A stretch of 64,000 bases of DNA from Stictocephala bisonia (Eukaryota > Arthropoda > Insecta > Hemiptera > Membracidae). Both the position numbers and the translations under genes were made by a program. The stretch covers positions 434,001-498,000 of the forward strand of contig JAQJVL010000573.1 in the NCBI GenBank assembly GCA_035578905.1, given 5' to 3'. Below the pieces are notes generated by a model. It made no database searches. It was not told the DNA's origin and worked only from the letters and a program-made list of their open reading frames with translations. Positions 13,101 to 25,100 of this stretch are shown here, in pieces (the stretch's first letter is position 1; every line of letters starts with the position of its first letter).

Positions 13101-16100
13101 AATAATCATAGTTTTGCCTAAGACTTCTGATGTTTTGATTCGTTATCACTAAAGATTGTTCCAATTTACCACTCAAGATTAATTAGAAAACAAGAAACAA
13201 AATTCACTAGCATACCATACATCATACATTCACTCAGTCTCACACACACAATATTTATCCAAGCAAAATATAATCTATATTCCATTTACAAACTATGCTA
13301 CATTTCACACCACAACTTACAATAATACAAATTATAAAAACGAAAATAGTGATATTTGGCCAAATTAAGCGCAATTCAAAGGACTCACAAAATAACATGG
13401 TTTAGGTACTTATATAAAGAAAAGAAAAACTAGATTAAAGAAATTATCATCCTCTTATAATACATAACACTAACTATCCATAGTTCACAAACATATTCAT
13501 TCACGCATACATTCGTACCGACATACTTGCACATACATACACTTAAAAAATATTACAAGTGATAATTGAAATAAATAACATGATTTAGATACTTCTATGA
13601 AGAAAAAAATCAAGATTAAAGAAATGATCAATACATAACACAAACTATCCATTCATTCACACATACATTCAATCAGCCCTCTTAATGGTTACCTTAGACA
13701 TGGACATTAGTAGAGGTGTATGGGATGGTTACTGGGATGTAGGTGTTGTGCAGGGGATAAATTGAGCATCAGCTTGCCAGTTTATTGAACTAACTACAAT
13801 TGGTCGGTAACGTAGTTGGTTCAATCCCAGCTTCATGTGCTAAAGGTTCTCAGTTCGATCCCAATCAGAGTCATAATACATTTTGAGAAGGATCAGCTGA
13901 TAACCACCGGCTGTTCATTTGTCATTGGGCTATTAATTAATGACACTTTCTAAGGAATAGTCAGCATTAGTTTGTAACAATGACTACATTCGCTAATCTA
14001 CACTCATCACACTCATTCGAAATCCATATTCGCCCATATCTTGACGATCGGCGTATTATGAATAAAAAAAAAAAAAAAAGTTTGCTGGAATAATCAAACA
14101 TATAAAAAATGGTCTGGATTTCAGTCGGTTGCTTAGTTCCCCTTGCCATTGGACTATTAATAAACAGTTGACTTGGTAACAATGCTTTTCATCTACACTC
14201 ATTCACCATCCATGAATAAAAAATAATAAAATAAAAATAAAAAATCTTTATTTGTCGTGAGAATACATTACATATCAATGACAATGTCAAAATAGCAGTA
14301 ACAAAAACCTTGTCAAAGGCTCCTATTTCTAAAAAAGAGAACTGTTCTAACAAAAACTAAGATACAAAGATACAATTCAGATACATAGGTTGTGATAATG
14401 AAAGTTACAATTAAAAGCAGCAGGGCTCAGTAAACAAAAAAATAAATAAATAAATAAAGTAAAAGGAAACAAATCCTATTATAACAATATATTTCCAGTG
14501 TTAAGAAAGTCATCCAGGTTATAAAAAGGGTTCTCAAGTAGCCAATTATAGAACAAAAATAAAAAAATTTTTCAGGATAAGCACTGATGGACTCTTTTAG
14601 AACATTGTATATTTTTACTGATAAAATAATATGACTATTACTGGTTTTACTAAGACAGTGGGATTCTATCATTGCATTATTTTTAAATAGTTTTTTAATT
14701 AGCATAACACGTGTTGGTATATATACAGTACAAGTAAACGTCACACAACACAAATTTATTGTGTTGTGTGACGTTTACTTGTACTGTATTATCTTTAAAT
14801 CGAGTGTTGTGATCATGACTGATAAATTTGAAATATTCTGGATTTTTTAGAATATATTTAATGTGATCAAAAATGAATAAATTTACTACTGTTTGAATAT
14901 GCCAATCAATGGAAAGAGGTTTGCAGTGTTCTCTTGGGTTAGACCCATTCATGGCTCTTAAAGCTTTCTTTTGAAGAAGTAAAATTTCATTTATTCTACC
15001 ACTCCCACCCCAGAAATTCAGACCATATCTCATTATTGATTGGAAATATGCAAAGTACGCTGTTCTAAGATAATTTTTCGGAATTTGATCAGTGAGACGT
15101 TTTAGAAGATAAATAACCCAGGATAGTCTGGAAGACAGATGGTCAAAGTGCAAGTTCCAGGATAATTGATTGTCAACATGAAGACCTAAAAATTTAGTTG
15201 ATGTTATTTTCTTGTTTGTTTGAGTGAAGTTGTTTTTTAAAGTAAAAAGTATATTCTGAGTTTTTTCCTCATTTAACAAAAATCCATTTGAATGAAACCA
15301 ATTAGATGCGTTTTGCATTGTCTGATCTGCTAATTTCTCCAATTCATTAGGGTTATGACTTATATGAAAAAAAGTTGTATCATCTGCGTAGAGAATAGTT
15401 TTAGTATTTACTGCCAGAGGTAAGTCATTAATATAAATTAAAAATAGAAAAGGTCCAAGGACTGATCCTTGAGGAACACCCCAGTTAACGTCTTTAACTT
15501 GGGATGACTTCCCATTGATGCTAACAATTTGATTACGGTTCTTTAAATATGAAGAAAAGAATTTTAAGGAAGAGCCAAATAGGTTCAACTTGTTGATGAG
15601 AATGTTAAAATCAACACAATCAAATGCCTTGCTCAGGTCACAGAAGGTTCCCTGAGCGTTTTGTTTTCAAAAGATTGATGAATTTGCCTAATGAGATTGT
15701 CAGTAGCATCAATTGTGGACATTCCCTTCCTAAAACCGAATTGGGATGTGTTAAATAAGTTATTTGTTTCAAAATATTTGCTGACTTGTTCATAAACTAA
15801 ATATACAATTAACTTGCCTATTACTGGAATGACTGAGATGGGGCGAAAACTATGAGGTAGATCTTTGGGACCCTTTTTATCAACCGAACAAACACGAGAT
15901 ACCTTCAATAAGTCTGGAAATACTCCTTCTCTTAACAGAAGGTTGATACAACTTGAAAGAGGTACATCAAGACTGTAAACAATACTTTTGAGTAGGTTAT
16001 TTGAAATACCGTATACATCGTTGCTATGTGAATTTTTCATTTTTTTTGTGCAGCAGAAATTATTTTATTAGGTGTGATATTTTTCCAACTAAATATAACA

Positions 16101-19100
16101 TTATTATTATTAACATTCCCATTTATGTACTCTAAATAACAACTGGATGGTTTGGGATTATTCAATTTGTTTTTTATGTCACGTATACAGTCAGTAAAAT
16201 AATTGTTAAGGACATCAGGTTCTATTTTACAAGTGACTTTACCAGAAGAAATATAATTTTTCTTAATGAGATACCATGCTGCTTTGCATTTATTAATACT
16301 ATTTTCAATATAATGAACATTATGTGCTAGTTTTGCTTCTCTTTTGAATCAGTATACTGATATTTTAATCTATTGTATGCTAAGTATAAATCTACATTAC
16401 AGGTATGACCCTTGCTACTTTTCAAGTTATATAAAGCTAAAAGTCTTTCTTTCATTGAAGCTAATTCAAAAGTGTACCACTCTTGTTTAAACTAGTTTTT
16501 ACTTTTTTGACTCACTAAATTTGTTTTTCCTTAAAACCTTAAATAGTTTAAGTTATTAATTAGAATAATAAAGATATAATTAAACATGTTCTCAGGATCC
16601 TTGTCATCAAGTTTTATTAAGAGATTTTGCCAATCGTAAGAAGCTAAGTTTAGACATAGATTATTTATATTTTTAGTAGGAAAGGGAAATGTTAATTCTG
16701 CAGAAGTATTAGAAAATTCTATTTGTTGACAGGAGTTTTTAGCTAGACACATTTCAATATCCAGCCCTCTATGATCTGAATATGGAAAGGGGATGATAAT
16801 TAAAAGAGAAATCGTGGCCTGTCTTTTACAAACAAAAACATTGTCTAGGCATTTATCACCTCTTGTTGGTTTGTCATTTAAATGATAAAAGTTGTTTTGT
16901 TTAAAAAGATTTAAAAATTCTTTTACTGTTTTAGTTTTATTTTGAACATTACATTTATCATTAAAATCTCCACCTAGAACAATATTGTAGTTAGACCATT
17001 TGGTAATAAAATATAAAAACTGTTCAAGTATAGCTAAAAAAATCATGAGCATCACCATTTGGTGAGAGGTACACAGATACAACAATCAATTTAATGTCAT
17101 CTATAAAAACAGCAGATGCTTCAAAAGTGAACTCTTTACAAAATCTACTAACATCACACAACCTTGATTGATATTTATTATGTACAACAACGGATGTGCC
17201 ACCTCTGATATGTTCAGATCTACAGTAAGCGCCAGCACAAATTAAATTTTCAGGAAATGTTTGGTTAATACCCTCATCTGATTGCCAATGCTCAGATAAG
17301 CATACTATGTAAATATTACTGTTAATTAGGAAGGTCTCCAAGATGTTGTTTTTTGTAAAACTGATACCCTGAATATTCAAGAACAATATATTCATTCAAG
17401 GCATCAGTCTCACAAAAACCTGATGGCTGAGGGATCACTGCAGATTGAACTGTATTACTAAATACACTTTTCTTGACAACCAGAAAATTCACTTGACACC
17501 AGAGACTGACTTGCCACACCATCCCCGGGGCATCCTGGTGAGTTTACAATTGTAGGTATAGGTTGAGGTTGAGGTTGCTCCAACATATCAGCTGGAATCT
17601 CGGCAAGAGTCTCAGCAGAAGCCTCAGCAGAGACTGCAGCAGGAGTCTCAGCAGGAGTCACAGAAGGAGTCAAAGCAAAGATCGCAGCAGGAGTCTCAGC
17701 AGGAGTCGCAGTAAGAGCCTCAGCAAGAGCCCTGTCAGAGGCTGCAACAGGAGTCTCGGAGGAGGTCTCAGAGAAGGTCCCAGCAAAGTTCGCAGCAGAA
17801 GTCTCTGCAGGCTCACAGGGGGCAGCAGTTGGATTTTTATTCTTATCAGGGCCAGCAATGAAAGGAGTCAACAGGTGTTTTTGTAGAGATGTTATTTCAA
17901 GTTGTAAAGTTCTTCAAATAAAGCCTGTTACTTAGTATCCCACGAGTTGACTCTTCATATGTCACTACTTGCACTGTTGCTCCAGTTTTCAGTTGAAAGT
18001 TGACTATATTTGTAGCAAAAAGTTGGAGAGGAGTGTGGTCCCTTCTGTAGCTCATCGGGGAGCAAATGAGCCGTTTCAGTCCCCTACTTTGAAAGTCGGT
18101 AATTAATTGCTCAAAGGAAATGTTGTAATTAAGTATGTTGGGTTTTGCATAGTAATTGGCCTTAGTAACTAAACCATATATAGTTGAACCAATATCTTTA
18201 TTCTGAGAGGTGAGATGAAATGAAACGTAATCAGAAGAAACCGGCTTCCCAAAGCAATTAAGCAAAGTCCTTTTGCAACCCCAGCACTCATGTTTTTGTT
18301 ATCATGCAGGTCTGCCGAGATACAATGTGCAAAGGCAGTCAGTTTTTCATCTCGAAATTCTTGTATTTTTTCTCTCATATTACACTATATAATTTGTATT
18401 GGTTGTTTTCCACAAGTGATACCAACATCTGATTCCTTAAAAATTTGATGTAGAATTTTACTGATAAGATATGCAACTTTTGTTTTTCCTCTTATATTTG
18501 ACCATATAACAGATAAATAAATTTAACCAGACTCATAAATATAAAAGAAGGTTTATTTTATGACTGACCAATGATATACTTGCGGGCTTGAGAAAGAGTC
18601 CTGTCTGGACTCCAGGAACGAATGAGTAATAGCTTGCGAAACACATCTAGAGATTTCTGGAAGCCACAAGGAATCTCCTCTTCTTCAGGTTTCTCCTTCT
18701 CATACCAGTTCCTCCATTCTCTCTCATTCTGTTTGATCTGTAATCAGAAACAAACACTATTCTATAATACAAAATAGTTTTAAAAAACTTGAAATAATAT
18801 TTACTGTGCATTAGATACAAGATACCAAAGTGTGTTTGAGAGTGTTACGTATTTGCTTTGTATTCAAGAACTTCCTATAGTGTGTATTATAGCACATCAC
18901 TATAATACAAAACAATATATGAATGTTTAAAATATCTTTAGGACTATGCAAGAGTAAAAATCGGACATATATTTTGACTTGAATATATTACCTTGGAAAG
19001 GACAGCTGAGAAGACATTAAGCTTGCTGATCTCCACAAGGTTTAGCCATGTGATGTCAAGAATCCACCGGAAAGGTTTTGGTGTCACAGCATTTAAATCT

Positions 19101-22100
19101 AGAGAAGCGCCACCTTAAATAGCAAAGAGAAAATTAAACTTGCATTTATGTAAGTGAATATAAGAGATTTGTTTGGGCATGATAGTTAATAAAAAGGATA
19201 AAATGGAATTCCAGTTAACAAATTGTTCAGTATAAATTATATTCTGCACACTTTCAAATTATATTAAATATACATATATAATCATTCACTGTAGACCTAA
19301 GCTGCTATCTAACTATCTGCTATCTGCTATCTATTGGTTTCAAATAAGTGCTCGGACGACTATTTGGACTACTATTAGCTCAGCTATTAGTCACTTCAGC
19401 TGGAGAGACAGATAGAAGGATGGAGAGATATAGAGAGGGAGACACTGGAGCTACCTATGGAAATAGAACATGAACTAATTTCTCAGAACAGAAAAACTGA
19501 TTTTAAGAAACTCATATGAGCGGACAATCTTCTTGTTTCTATAGTTTTGCTATAATTTACTAAGAAGCAGAGACAGTTTTGACATAATTAGAGAAGCACA
19601 GAAAACCCACAGAATTTCAGACTAAAAATATAAAACAGGAAAGTCATTCAACAGCAAACGATAAAACCCAAATGGAGTGAATAGAAGAAAAAAAAAAGGA
19701 ATACAGTGAGTTTATGAAGTATATTTGGAAGAAACAGTAAGAAAACCTTCAAATAACATTTATGTACAGGGTTATTCTTAAGTGGAGTAGTTGGAAATAA
19801 TAATAAATATAATTTATACAAATTAGAGTGCAAGCTAACAGTACTTTTGTTAGATCTACACTCCAATATAAATTGGATAACTTAGGAATATCTTATAAGA
19901 AAAATAAAAGTATAGTGACTTTTTTATAAAAACAAAAATATAATGCACACTTATTTTTATAGCACTAGAAATCCTCTACATGTCTTCGCTCAAATGGCTT
20001 ATAATTATATACAACCAATTGTATTTGTTTTAGTTTCAAGAGCACTTTCACAACCATTACACTGAGCAAAGAAGGAGATTTCAACACTTTCACCACTGGC
20101 TTAGTGTGTGAAAAGGCACCTGTATATGTGAGCAAAGTGTATTTTAACAATTTACAACATTAATTTAAAATTATTTATTTTTATTAATATTTTAAATACA
20201 GATACTTTAAAATAATTACTTAAAATAATTTATTTGAGTGTTTACAAATACTTTAGTTAAAAGAGGTAAAATATACATGTAACAAGGCAATTTACATACA
20301 GCTGTGTTTTTCATTTTAGTTTAATAGTCATTTGCACTATGTGAGGATGTAACGACAATATTTTTTAACCCTAATGATTAGACTGTGTTTGAATACCCTC
20401 TATATAATATCCCTCATTGAACAACATCCATGTCAGATTAGAACAGTAATATATTCTTTGCCAAACTAGATGTGTAGTATATTATGCAATGATATTTTAA
20501 AAATATTTTTGTGATTTCAGGACATACAAAGTGGTTTACAAAGTGGTGATTAAATTTTAGTTGTTTTTTAATTTATTATGACTGACAAAATTCTGAAAAC
20601 TAGAGAAAAAGAACAGGATTTAAACTCAGGTTCAACTTTTTCATTTTATGTCATATCACTTTGATTTTTCCAAATAGCAAACATGAAAACGTGTAGCTAG
20701 CAAAGTTTAGTTACTTACTTAATCTACAATCTATAGCAATAAGGGCTTACATTGCTAGTAAAAAACGTTAGTAGTTTATAAATGTATGCCTAATATAATC
20801 TTATCATTATCTAAAACAAGCAGCATCCGTACAAAATTTTTGTGGCTTCAAGGATTTATAATATTTAATTTTATTTATGGTTTTTGACCACAAGAAATCG
20901 ATTGGTACCAACCTCAGCCCTGGGAAAATTCTGATTTCTACCCTAGAGGCTCCTAGATTTCTCGTGTTATCGATTTCTAGCACAAAAAAACAATATGGAG
21001 CCATTATTGACTTCTAGCAAAAAGTGGGGTATCAAACTATAGGTATTTATCTCCTAAATAACATTATACCATTGAATTTTGGAAGAGACTACATTTCAGG
21101 GCTCTGCCCCCTGAAAAATATGCTTAAAACCCAAAATTGGGTAATGTTAAACTAATACACCCAAGTGGGGTATCAAATTAAAGGCATTCTTCTCTTAATT
21201 ACTAATATACCATCAGATTTTAGAAAAGACTATGTTTATCGGCTCCACTGCCCCACAAACCAAAATTCATGGTCATGCAGCCTAAGAATCCTGGCGAGGC
21301 CATAGGCAGATCTTCCTTACGAGGCGACATGACAAGATCCATAAAAGGGACTGTATCAGAGTGTATTGATGAGGCCACAGGTCCCCCGTGAAGCCATAGG
21401 CCGAGTTCACCAAAGGGGAATATAGCAGAGCTTCCCCACAAGCCGCAGGGCGAGTACCACAAAGGAAAAGCCTTAAAGGTAATTTAAAAAACCAATAAAA
21501 AAAATTTTATTCCCAAAATTTTACCCTTTTTATTGAAATTCATAGAAGGTAAATATTTTAAATACCTGTTCATAATATTAATTACTAAAATTAAAACTTT
21601 TTTTATGTTTTACCATAGACTTTTAAATTCAATTTTAGGTTAATGAAAAAAATTGTACCTTTAAAAAATTAATAAATTTTAAAGGGAATATTTTTTCTTA
21701 AAAAATCATTAAATTTAAAATGGAGGTTTTTTAAAAGGGCCCGGAAAAAAATTATTTTTGAATTTTAAAGAAAAAAAAGATACCTTTAAATTAAATTTTA
21801 TTCCAAAAAATTTAATTTTTAAGAATATTACCAAAATTATATCCAAAAGAGTTTATTTTCAACGAAAAAATAATTTTAGCATTTTTTTTCCAGTTGTATT
21901 AAGGTTTTATTGGGAAAATTGGGTTTATATTTTAAGAATTCTTGTTTGTAATATATAAGTAACCAAGGCCCAAATAATGTAAAGTTTTTTGGTTAAAAAT
22001 TGAAATCCAACTGTGGGGTTTTCGTAGTTTTTTCTATCCTTCTTAAACCTAAAGCTTTTTTATAATTTATTAAAAATTCTTTAATTCTGGAAAATATTAA

Positions 22101-25100
22101 TAAATAGAAAAAACCGTTAAATGAATAAACTGAAAATATCAAATATTTTTTAAAATTTTATTTTTTGGAAATATGTTCAAATCAATAAAAAGGAAAATTT
22201 ACCCTTGAAAAGGGGTATTTAAAGGGATGTGAATTGTTTCCAAAAATTAGGGTGATTGTTTTCCATTTAAACCCAAAACTTAGTAATCAATACAAAAAAA
22301 ATTTTAACCTTTTCCAATGAAAAGGGGAAATGGTTAAGAAAATTGTTTTTTTTTTGTTTTATTAAATTTAGCAAAAATCCAAATTTTGAATTAAACCAAA
22401 TTTAAAGTTTAAAAGAAAAAATTATTACCAATTGCCAAAAATCAAATTTAAATTTTTTGCTTTATCGTTAAAGAAAGTTTGTTCATCGGCCGTTTTAAAG
22501 AATAATTTAGAATTCCAAATTGTCGTGGAAAATTGAATAAAAAAATATCAAAATAAAAAGGAAAGGGGAACCAGGAAGAAAACCTGTGGGAACAGAAATC
22601 CATAAAAAAATTCTTTTACCTTCCAAAATTGGGACATCAAACGGTTTGCCTACTTTTTTTTTTTAAAATAGGAAATTCAAAAAATTTTAAAAATTTTAAA
22701 TAACTGTATGTTTAAATTTTGAAATTATTAATTGTACTTTTCAAATCAAAAAGCCTTCTAGTAAAAAAGTTGGGCAAAGGGTTTGTCTTTTCCAAAAAAA
22801 AAAATTTCTGAAAAAAAATTATTAAACATTTAAAAAACGGTTTTGATAGTGTGTCAAAAACCAAATTGGTGATGAAAAATTAAAAAAATATTTTGTTTTC
22901 CTTTAAAAAGAAAAAAATTTGTTTGTTACAAGTTTAAAATTAATTAATTCAAGTACGGGATTATTGTCAAAAGGTGGGCTGTCTGAGGATTTGTTTTGCC
23001 CTTGAAAAGGGCATTCCCCAGAAATTTTAAGTTGTTATTTGGTAAAATTCCTCATAAGCAGAACAGTTTTTACACTACTGCTGAGGTTTTTAGTCAAACC
23101 ACAACAAATCCCTTTCAAAAAATTATTTGACATAAAATTTAAAATTAAAATTACTTATCTAGATTTTTCAATTTTTACCAGTAAAACTTTTTTTCTTTTT
23201 TACTTTTTGCGACCATTTAAAGTGTTTAAACCTATTATGGGTAGGACCTTGCATCCTTGGTTTTTGCTTGGCAATTTACATATTTGGTTTTAAATTTTTA
23301 TTTCCCCTTAACGAATTATTAATTTGTTCAGTCCCAAATTTTAATGTTTCGGGTTCATTTTTTTGTTAAGGGGTTTTTTTAAGAAAGAATTTGTAAATTA
23401 GACTTCCAAGTGTTAAAAGTTAATCAACTAAACGTTCCTTATTTCTTCTTTGGTGTAAAAACGGTTGCTTACCTTTCAAGGTTTTGCATAAATTCAAAAT
23501 GGAAGGGATATTATTAAATTTTAAAATACCTCGTTCCCTTGGGGAAATTAAAACATTCCCAATAAATGGTAATTTTAACAATAAATTTTAAATGTTTTAG
23601 TATAAAAATTGTCTTGCCTACAATTACCATTGCCGGGGTGGGATTGGATTGCAAGAAAATTTGCCCCCCACCGGTGATGAAAATTGTTAATTTACTCCCC
23701 TTTTTGTTTTTTTATATCAGGGGTTTAGGTTAGGGGTTGGGATTTATTTTCTTTTAATTTTTTCCCAAAGTTTATTTTGGGAAGTTGCAGGAACCGAACT
23801 TTACTTAAGTTTTTTGAAGTTATATAGAAAATTAAAAACTAACCCCAAAATAATATTTTTTAAAAAATATAAAAGGATTTTCAATTTTTTTAATTTTTAA
23901 ATTTAGATAATTATTCAAAAATTATACCTATTATTAAAATTGTTTTAATATTATTTTATTTTAAAAAGTAAAAATTAATTTTTGTAAAATCATTTTTTTT
24001 TGGTCCATTGTGAAAATAAAAAAACTTTTATAAAAAAAAAAAATTAAAATTAATACCTAATGAAAGGCCAAATTTTTTCGGTTGATTAGTGTTTATCATT
24101 AAAATTCAAAAAACATAAAAAGTTTGAACAGGTTTTGGTTTTGTGTCCGCCGCTACCCACATTGCGAGTTTTAAACTTCCCCTTGGGTTTGTCTAAATTT
24201 ATTAGATGTTCCCTTCCTTCATCCTAATGATTTTTTTACAAAAAGATATTGTATTAAAATTAGCATTTCAAGTCTGTTATTTTAAATTAAATTATTTGAA
24301 AAAACCTTTAATGATATTAAACGAAAAATATTAAATTTTTTAATAAGCCTCCATTTTTTACAAGAAAATATGTTTATGGACAGGGGAAAAAAAAACAGGG
24401 TATATATAGGCCCTGAATATGTCCGTTAAAAGCGAGGGTCAAGAAAAATTAGTTTATTACCCCAATTTTGGAAAAACATGTATTTATTCTCTTCGCTCAT
24501 CTTGGTTTCTTGCAGCACTTGGATGAGTGCCTCATCGTCTACCAGAGATCCCTTTCACAAACACAGTTATAAGTGCTAAAGTTTGTTTTCATAACACATT
24601 TAATGAATTAAATACACTGTATCAAGAATGCGGTTATCTGAAGTTCTGGGTTATCCAAAGTAAACTGTCAGTTATTACTTTTTTCATAAGCCAATTGTTA
24701 TCAGTACAGATCCATTTTAACTCGTCGGTAGCTACGCGCAGATAAATCCGCGCCGGCGGACCCTCCGCGCATCCTGGCGGCTGGTTTTGCCGCCATTTGT
24801 AGTTTCATGATTGATTCATCAGTGTGAAATCGGATCTCGTAGAGGTAGGACGTTACGTTGTCAGGCCCTTGTATACGAACCTATTGATATTTGTGTGCGT
24901 CAGTCGCAAGTTTGGAAGTGTTTTCGCTTCCCAAGTGTTTTCTGTTTATTGGTGTGTTTTTTTAGGATTAGAATGAATTTTGTCATTTCAGGCTTAGCCC
25001 TCAATGTGTTAAAAGAAAGTTAATCAACTAAAGCTTTTTGTGTCTTATTTCATTCATTGAAAGTGTAAAAATCATGTTATCTGACTATAAAATGTTTATC

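Larger units (their letters stand above)
9731..13690 (-). mobile_element. LINE 1: non-LTR retrotransposon (Jockey/CR1-like)
   Basis: On the minus strand the order is a possible 5' region (13177-13690, with a duplicated block), a broken endonuclease domain (13176-12361), a reverse transcriptase ORF (12229-10268) and a 3' region ending in AATTGAATTG-type short repeats near 9731. A GT/CA microsatellite sits in the 3' region. The element fills most of the left part of the intron between dynein exons 22 and 21. Confidence 0.8.
14236..18410 (-). mobile_element. LINE 2: non-LTR retrotransposon with macro-domain ORF1
   Basis: In minus-strand order: macro-domain ORF (18378-17897), Ala/Thr/Pro/Glu repeat region (17871-17458), endonuclease (17395-16531), reverse transcriptase (16040-14427) and an A/T-rich 3' end. 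All parts share one orientation and are spaced as ORF1 and ORF2 of one element. Several frameshifts and one nested insertion make it inactive. No flanking target duplication was identified, so the 5' boundary is approximate. Confidence 0.72.

Noticed and set aside
10000..14000. CRISPR array or prokaryotic defence island
   Set aside because: The repeats are microsatellites, SINEs or LINE parts; spliced exons and LINEs show a eukaryotic nuclear genome.
17563..17886. Plus-strand SRSLSRS ORF resembling an SR protein
   Set aside because: It is antisense to the ETPAA repeat of LINE 2 ORF1, with no RNA-recognition motif or exon structure.
21220..21462. Minus-strand 80-aa ORF ([12 protein letters not shown]...)
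   Set aside because: It lies in a locally repetitive, GC-richer block, with no recognisable domain and no fit to dynein.
23039..23293. 84-aa plus-strand ORF as a possible membrane protein
   Set aside because: The Phe/Leu/Lys richness follows from the extreme AT content of the aberrant segment.
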